Assembly: GCA_946699065.1 (NCBI GenBank)
Contig: CAMPDV010000089.1
Coordinates: 434,001 to 498,000 of the forward strand
Length of the DNA stretch: 64,000 nt
Reading direction: 5' to 3'
DNA from: Loxodes magnus
Lineage: Eukaryota > Ciliophora > Karyorelictea > Loxodida > Loxodidae
The notes beneath the pieces were generated by a model, which saw nothing but the letters and a program-made list of their open reading frames with translations, did not search any database and was not told where the DNA came from. Positions 58,757-64,000 of this stretch are shown here, one piece after another. A program made the position numbers and the translations under genes. Every line of letters starts with the position of its first letter. Positions within the stretch are counted from its first letter, which is position 1.

Positions 58757-60685
58757 TCAGGATTTTAGGATAACGTTTATCGGTCCGTCGATGTTGCACT
58801 TAGAAAGAGCGACTCCGTTTGGAAGCTATTCGTCTCGGATTTAAAAGCTTATCTAATCTATGTCTTATTCTAACTCAAGTTGCATTTTTAAAAAACCTTT
58901 TATAGACTAGATAGTGTTATCTTAGTTTACATTTATAGACTTTTTCTATCCGTTTGGAAGTATGAAGATTAGAGAAATAAGACCTTGAGAACTTTGAGGA
59001 TTACTTTAATCAAAATATCTTCTTTCATCAATATGTCCTGAAGGTTCGTTTGCACTTCTTAACTAAGGCTATTACTAATTTGGCTAATTTACTTAAGGTC
59101 CCACATTATACATCTCTGCTCTTTGATGCTGTTTATTTTTCTTCGTTTTGAAATAGTAGATACACATCAAAAAGCACAATACAATTATAGCTACCAAGAT
59201 CAATATAACAATTATAGCTACAATTACTTTTTCAGTCGAATTTATCTTCTTATGATCTTCGTCTTCTTCATTTTCCTACTCAATTGGAACGGAACTATTA
59301 ATCAAATCTCATGTTTCTAAAGGAATATCTGTTTGTTACCCTCCCTCCCAAACATTAGAAAATAATCGAGCATATACTCCATAACTATCTCCATCTTGAC
59401 CAAAGCTTCTTCATACTTCAACGAAATTTTGGTTATCGAATTTCTTTACAGTATTATCTATTTAATTGGATAAATAATAGTGATTAACATGAAATTTCAT
59501 TGTTAAATTAGTTCCATTTTAATGAAGTAGTTATCCGTATATTCCATAATTTGAAAGATATTACTCAATATTCTCATCTGGTTATATCCAAGATACATAA
59601 AAAGTGCTACTGAAGCCTATTATTTAACTTGAAAATAAGTATTAGCTTTTAGTTATTTTGATGGCGCTTGTTACAGGATCTCTAAAAGAATCGTAGACTT
59701 TTACGTTCAGTTCTAGGTTTTAATTTTCAACTAAGCTAACCCATGACAAAACCATTTAACCAGAATCTAGAACAGCAGCCTAAAGATTGCAAGTTTCACT
59801 TCCTGTATCTATCTTGTAATCACTTTCTTCTTCAGTTGATTCTTCTCCAGTATTTATAGAGTAAACCTTTCCTAATATTGTGTTTTGCGTTTTCATCCAG
59901 AATATTATAAATTCATCTTCACTAACTTAAATAACAGTAGCGTTAAATTGGTAAATTGGCAAGGTAAATTTGGTTATTTCTTCTCCTTTCTAGTTGTACA
60001 AGATAACATTGTCTTCCTGCATTACATTCTCATAAATAATGAGGAAATTTTAGTTAGAAAAAGATTGTATTATGTAATGACCAAAGTCTAACTAAGCATC
60101 ATCATACTTGATTACATTCCCTTAAAGATTTCCATACCCATCAAATATAGATAGATAGAGCTCCTGCTTTTATGTGTCACATCAAGATACTATAAAATTT
60201 TCAGTTCCAAGACTGTTCAAATGATAATCTCCTTCAAATTAGGTAGAATTATCGCTATTTATTATAAAAGGATCAGAAAACGAATATCCATTTCTATCAA
60301 AGAATTATGCATATAGGTATTGCTATTCAGTTACTTTGTTTTAATAAATCCATACTACTAGATACTTAGAGCCTAAAGAAATAACTGAAGAGGAATATAA
60401 ATAACTAGTATTATTGTTTTTAACTATTTCAAATTCAGATGTAACTTACACACCCTTCGAATCAAATATTCTTCCTTATATACTTGTTTAACTTACAGTT
60501 CCATTATCATGAATCATAGTAGTTCATGTTAAAAAGAAATCTTCCTTACTCGCAGCAACGGATTGAAGAGTTTGTGCTCCTTACGTAAGTTTATTAACTT
60601 AAATCTCCTCGGTTAAGGGACTAATATACTGAGTAGCACGAATATAAACTTCTGTTAATATTAAAAGAACCAAGAGTTTTTTCAT
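58757..60685 (-). CDS. Type I membrane protein: extracellular propeller-like ectodomain, one TM, cytosolic ubiquitin-like tail
   Basis: Predicted 642 aa, no intron. The signal peptide is MKKLLVLLILTEVYIRA. The ectodomain (about 20-485) has spaced repeats of the type V-x-W...DG-x-x-YG-x-Y-A-x-x-F (SKYLVVWIYQNK...YLYAQFFD; NFVEVWRSFGQDGDSYGVYA), suggesting a beta-propeller. A single hydrophobic helix spans about 487-513 (VIVAIIVILILVAIIVLCFL), followed by a stop-transfer basic patch (KTKKNK). The cytosolic part ends in a beta-grasp-like segment (about 570-642): LISLIFILPNGQKKSINV, DNTIQSIKGFLKMQLEL, ISFQIRDEQLPNG, GPINVIL. It lacks a C-terminal Gly-Gly, so it would act as an integral domain, not a conjugated modifier. 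The TGA after LKS is the stop. Surface receptor or adhesin is an inference. Confidence 0.85.
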
Positions 60686-61071
60686 TTTCTTATTATATTA
60701 GCAGTCCTTATTTCTATTTATTACTTTAATTTACCTTTTTTAACAATATTTATTGTCTCTTTTGTTTATTAAGATCTTCATTTTGCAAAAACCTTTTAAA
60801 CTCTATCTTAGTAATTTACTTCTGATCTCTTGATATTTTAGTATAACTTAATGTAACAGCTATCCACTTTGTTGTTTGTCTTAGAGAACTTTTCAAATTA
60901 TCATTCAAATTAAAACTCAAAAAGATAAAATTTAATGCATACCTTAAAATTTATTAATAGACTTAGTATAATAAAATAATACGTTAAGTCTGATGTTTAA
61001 TATATTAAATAAAATCAAAGTTAAAGACTAATAATTATAGTTTAAATTGTTTACAATTGAATTATCATTTT
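60686..61071. other. Spacer between two minus-strand genes
   Basis: About 385 bp. If the intron at 61092-61119 is not used, the upstream frame would run into this spacer and end with a low-complexity tail, which I consider less likely. Confidence 0.5.
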
Positions 61072-62833
61072 TCATAGAGGGTATTGCTATTCTATATTTA
61101 AAATTTATGTGAATCTTACCTACTATCGAATTTTTTGAGCTGTTTAAACTCTTAATTAGATCGCTTGCATCTAAATCTTTCTTATTTTTCTTTCTTTGCT
61201 TTATCTTAGGCTTATTATTTTACTAATTTTTATTGCTTTATTATTTATCTATCTGATTGGCTTACATACTTAGCTGTTGAAAGTTATTTATTTCTTCAAC
61301 CTATTTATTCATTTCTTTATTTCTGAATTTTTGATGCTTGAAAAGGTTTGATTTCATGTTGTTAATATCTTTCAAACTGAAGATATCAAACTTTCTTTAG
61401 TGAGGTGATTGACTTAAATCAGTGACTGCTCTTCAGAAATCTATCTCTTACTCATGCTCTTTCTTTTTTAGATGGTCTTTTATCTTTCTTAATTATCTCA
61501 ATCTTTCCTGCTTCTCTATAGAATAATTTAAGTACTTACTATCTTATTGCTACCTCCATTTCTTTATTTCATCCTTATGCTGTTAGGTGAATTTATTACT
61601 TCATTTGCCTATTACTTACCTTTCCTCTTCTGATATTCTAGGTTTTTAAGAGAAAGGTATACTAAAAGGTTGACCAAAAGGCTTTAGCTTTTATTTTACT
61701 TTTTCAACGTTGTGGAAGTCAAATAATTCATAGAGCATTCATCTCTTTTCTTCGAGAGACTTTTGACCGTAGTCTCTCTAATCTAGATTTTCAAATATGT
61801 AAATAGCAACATCATCTAGTCCATTTGTGAACCCATCATAATACATTGTCCTATTAATCGAATTATTTCTGTATATATCAACTAAAACCTTATGAGAAAC
61901 ATAACCCGTAGAGCTATTTTTATCAGAGGCTTCAATAATTCCAAAGTCTTTAAACATTTTCAATCACTTTCCTAACATGAAACTATGATTCATCATTGTT
62001 ATTTTATCAAATGTAGGACTTGTTCCATAGAAATTGAACTATTTTCCATAATACTCAAAGGTAATTTACAGGCCTCTTTAGTATTTTTCTTCATGTTTCT
62101 TCCATCATTAAACCTCATTTTATTCATTTTGCTTTATTTTTTGTTTGATATCAATCATTGTTTTCTTGATTCTTTCCAATTCTTGCTAATTATTAGTTTT
62201 TATCCTACTCCTAACTAATTGTTCACATTCCTAAAGTTCCTTCTTTAAGCTCTAAATTTAGTATCCTCTAGACTCAATTTAACTGATTCTGGGAGTTTAA
62301 AATCTAGAGAGTTTCATAATTTAAGAATTTTATCCATGTTAAGAATGTTCAGGTAAAGCTTAGCTCTTTATTTAGAATTCACTAGATCTCAAATCAATTT
62401 CTCTTAAGGCTAATTACTATCCCTCAAAAATTTTCTGTTTATTTTACTGTATTACTTTGAGTTTTAGGGGTATTGGCTTTTAAGTTTCCTAAAATTTAGA
62501 ATGCTAAGGAAAAGGAGTTATTGAATATTTATAGTTTTCATTGGTTGCACTATAATCTTAAAAACCACTAAGCTAATTAATTTTATTACTAGCTAGTGCT
62601 CTTTCAGTATTTGGAAAAATTTATGACCACATGTTTTAACAAACTCCGCTGAATCCTTAATCATAATCCATTAAGTTTTCTATATTATCTGCCTTTTAAC
62701 TAATTAGTTTGCTTAGTCTGATAGGATTTTAAATTTGTACGCTTTGAGAATTAGATTCTGGCTGAGATGTTTTCTACGAATTTGCTAATTTGATTTCGTA
62801 ATCAGATTGCTTAACTTGAATTAAATTAGACAT
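61072..62833 (-). CDS. Helical ciliate protein with a p25-alpha/EF-hand-like central domain (tentative)
   Basis: Predicted 577 aa with a 28-nt intron (61092-61119) three codons before the C-terminal run; the spliced length is a multiple of three. The N-terminus is polar (SQPESNSQSVQIQNP). A coil (IQSLKKELQECEQLVRSR) precedes a compact domain at about 255-375: FEYYGKQFNFYGTSPTFDKI, GKWLKMFKDFGIIEA, VLVDIYRNNSINRTMYYDGF, GLDDVAIYIFENL. That layout (flank, KxFKDF, helix, MxYDGF, helix) resembles the p25-alpha/EF-hand-like modules common in ciliate axonemal proteins. The C-terminal third is a basic coil. Trp codons written TGA include VQWWKK, GKWLKM, KRWMLY, GKWSNK and DFWRAV. The function is unknown; a cytoskeletal role is likely. 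Confidence 0.82.
61092..61119 (-). other. 28-nt spliceosomal intron near the 3' end
   Basis: GTAAG...TATAG on the minus strand. Splicing leads to VEQQYPL and an immediate TGA; without it the frame drifts into spacer sequence. Confidence 0.7.
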
Positions 62834-64000
62834 GGTTGTTAAAATAAAATAAAGGCTTAATTTAATATCCTATTTCTATTTAATAAGCTAACTATCTATT
62901 TTACTTATTTCCTTAATCTTTAACTTTACCTATTATTTACCCATTTCATTGATAGGTCTAATCTTCCTATTTATTTCATGGATTTTTCTGATTTATATCA
63001 TATGATTAGTAGTTTAACCAAATGCTTTATTTTTATACCTATAATTCCTTTGTTTTCCTATTTAACTAAGTAATCTTAAAAGTAACTGTGATATATAAAA
63101 GGTATAAAGATTTAAAGGAACAATAATGCTTTGATTAAATGATAAAAAGGGAATTAATCTTAACTATAACTAACTATATTAATAGCTTACCTATTATTCT
63201 TTTACCAGTACTAATCAACTCATAAGACTAAGCTAAGCTTTTCTTAATTACCTAATGAGTTAAGAACATAATTAACAGATTATAATTAATTATTGAACTA
63301 TTATTAGTTTAAATTAGTTTAAGGTAGTAATGAGTATTAAATATAGCTATAGTTGTGATATTAATGCATTATAGTATCTTAATATACTAAGTCTTTTGCT
63401 TAATATTTAAAATAAGCATAATTAGTCTCCTTTATACTAATAAAAGCACTTATTATCTAAATTCTCTAGTTACAATATTAAGGCTATATGTAGATTAAAT
63501 ATAACTATTCCTTTACTCTATGAATCTACATATTCAAACTATTAATTTACTACTTTCTTTTAATTACAAATATTATTAAGTTGCTTATATTTGAATATTC
63601 ATCTACTTATATAGCCATAAATTAGAAGGATAGTTAATAATATGCTCTATAATGATAGAAGAAAATAGATGGAAACTCATTAAGGATAAGTTTTCTCATA
63701 AATAGAAAAAATTTAAATAAATCCTGGATTCTTAAAATTAATCTATTTTATACTAGCTTTATGAAATGCTAGAAGTTAAGCATATATAATAGAAGTCAGC
63801 TAATATCATAAATTTTATTAATAATTAAGAATAAATCACATTAAATATGATCCACTAGATTAAAAGGTATTTCTTAACTATTATGCTTAATAAGGTATCT
63901 TTAGATACTTCTATATATTAGGATTTATTATATTTGATATATTTGAAGTTAAGCATTTTAATATAATTACTAAATCAATTTAATTAAATTCATAGAACTT
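62834..64000. other. Intergenic spacer to the right edge
   Basis: 1.2 kb of AT-rich DNA upstream of the last minus-strand gene; no supported gene or RNA in either strand up to the window end. Confidence 0.55.

Noticed and set aside
1-64000. Interpretation as fragmented pseudogenes under the standard code
   Set aside because: The interrupting TAA/TAG/TGA codons fall only at Gln and Trp positions of intact domains, with frame maintained over hundreds of codons, which decay would not produce.
1-64000. Condylostoma-type code (table 28)
   Set aside because: No gene needs TAA or TAG as its terminator and all can end in TGA. The introns are also longer than the roughly 15-nt heterotrich type. Not strictly excluded.

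Overview
The window reads as nuclear DNA of a ciliate that uses the karyorelict-type code (NCBI table 27): TAA and TAG encode glutamine, and TGA is both tryptophan and the only stop I need. Under the standard code the window shows only fragments. Under this code it resolves into 22 substantial protein genes (one cut by the left edge), most of them with recognisable conserved domains. TGA falls exactly where family motifs need Trp (kelch, cNMP-gated channel, ABCG transporter, USP, RasGEF). Every gene can be closed with a TGA, and none needs TAA or TAG as a stop. The long AT-rich spacers and TGA-only termination fit a karyorelictean such as Loxodes better than a heterotrich such as Condylostoma; the genus is an inference.

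Introns are tiny. Ten are required to restore a frame and span 17-32 nt, most 19-22 nt; they start with GTA and end with AG, usually TAG. An in-frame 21-nt intron in centrin is well supported by family alignment, and two more (24 and 16 nt) are tentative.

Layout. 3-1448(+): 3' part of a glycosylated secreted protein. 3210-5948(+): CCP5-type tubulin deglutamylase. 6895-8204(-): FHA/RING-CH/FHA ubiquitin ligase candidate. 11287-13008(-): USP53/54-like deubiquitinase. 13682-15079(-): TBL1-like LisH-WD40. 15900-16421(+): CCCH/PAM2 protein. 16653-18256(-): SLC2-type sugar transporter with three introns. 20776-22864(+): coiled-coil protein, then centrin 23063-23662(+). 24013-24564(-): acidic secreted protein with a Cys-rich tail. 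26695-29889(-): large LRR protein. 32319-34097(+): ABCG half-transporter. 34618-35022(-): small helical protein. 36308-38279(+): RasGEF. 38416-39522(-): K/Q/E-rich protein, divergent from a cNMP-gated K+ channel at 39534-42403(+). 43993-45061(-): OST3/OST6. 47273-49739(+): kelch protein. 50800-52428(-): disordered protein. 53965-55467(-): protein with two cNMP-binding domains. 57192-58334(-): coiled-coil protein. 58757-60685(-): single-pass receptor-like protein with a cytosolic ubiquitin-like tail. 61072-62833(-): helical protein.

Several genes point to cilia and basal bodies (CCP5, centrin and its coiled-coil neighbour, the RYEFLE-type LRR protein). Two point to cyclic-nucleotide signalling (channel, double-CNBD protein) and two to ubiquitin (RING-CH ligase, USP). 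They lie on both strands without operon structure. Spacers of 0.3-3 kb separate most genes. I found no rRNA, CRISPR array or complete transposon. One GC-rich stem-loop (19611-19649) with a tRNA 5'-half look stands out in the spacers.
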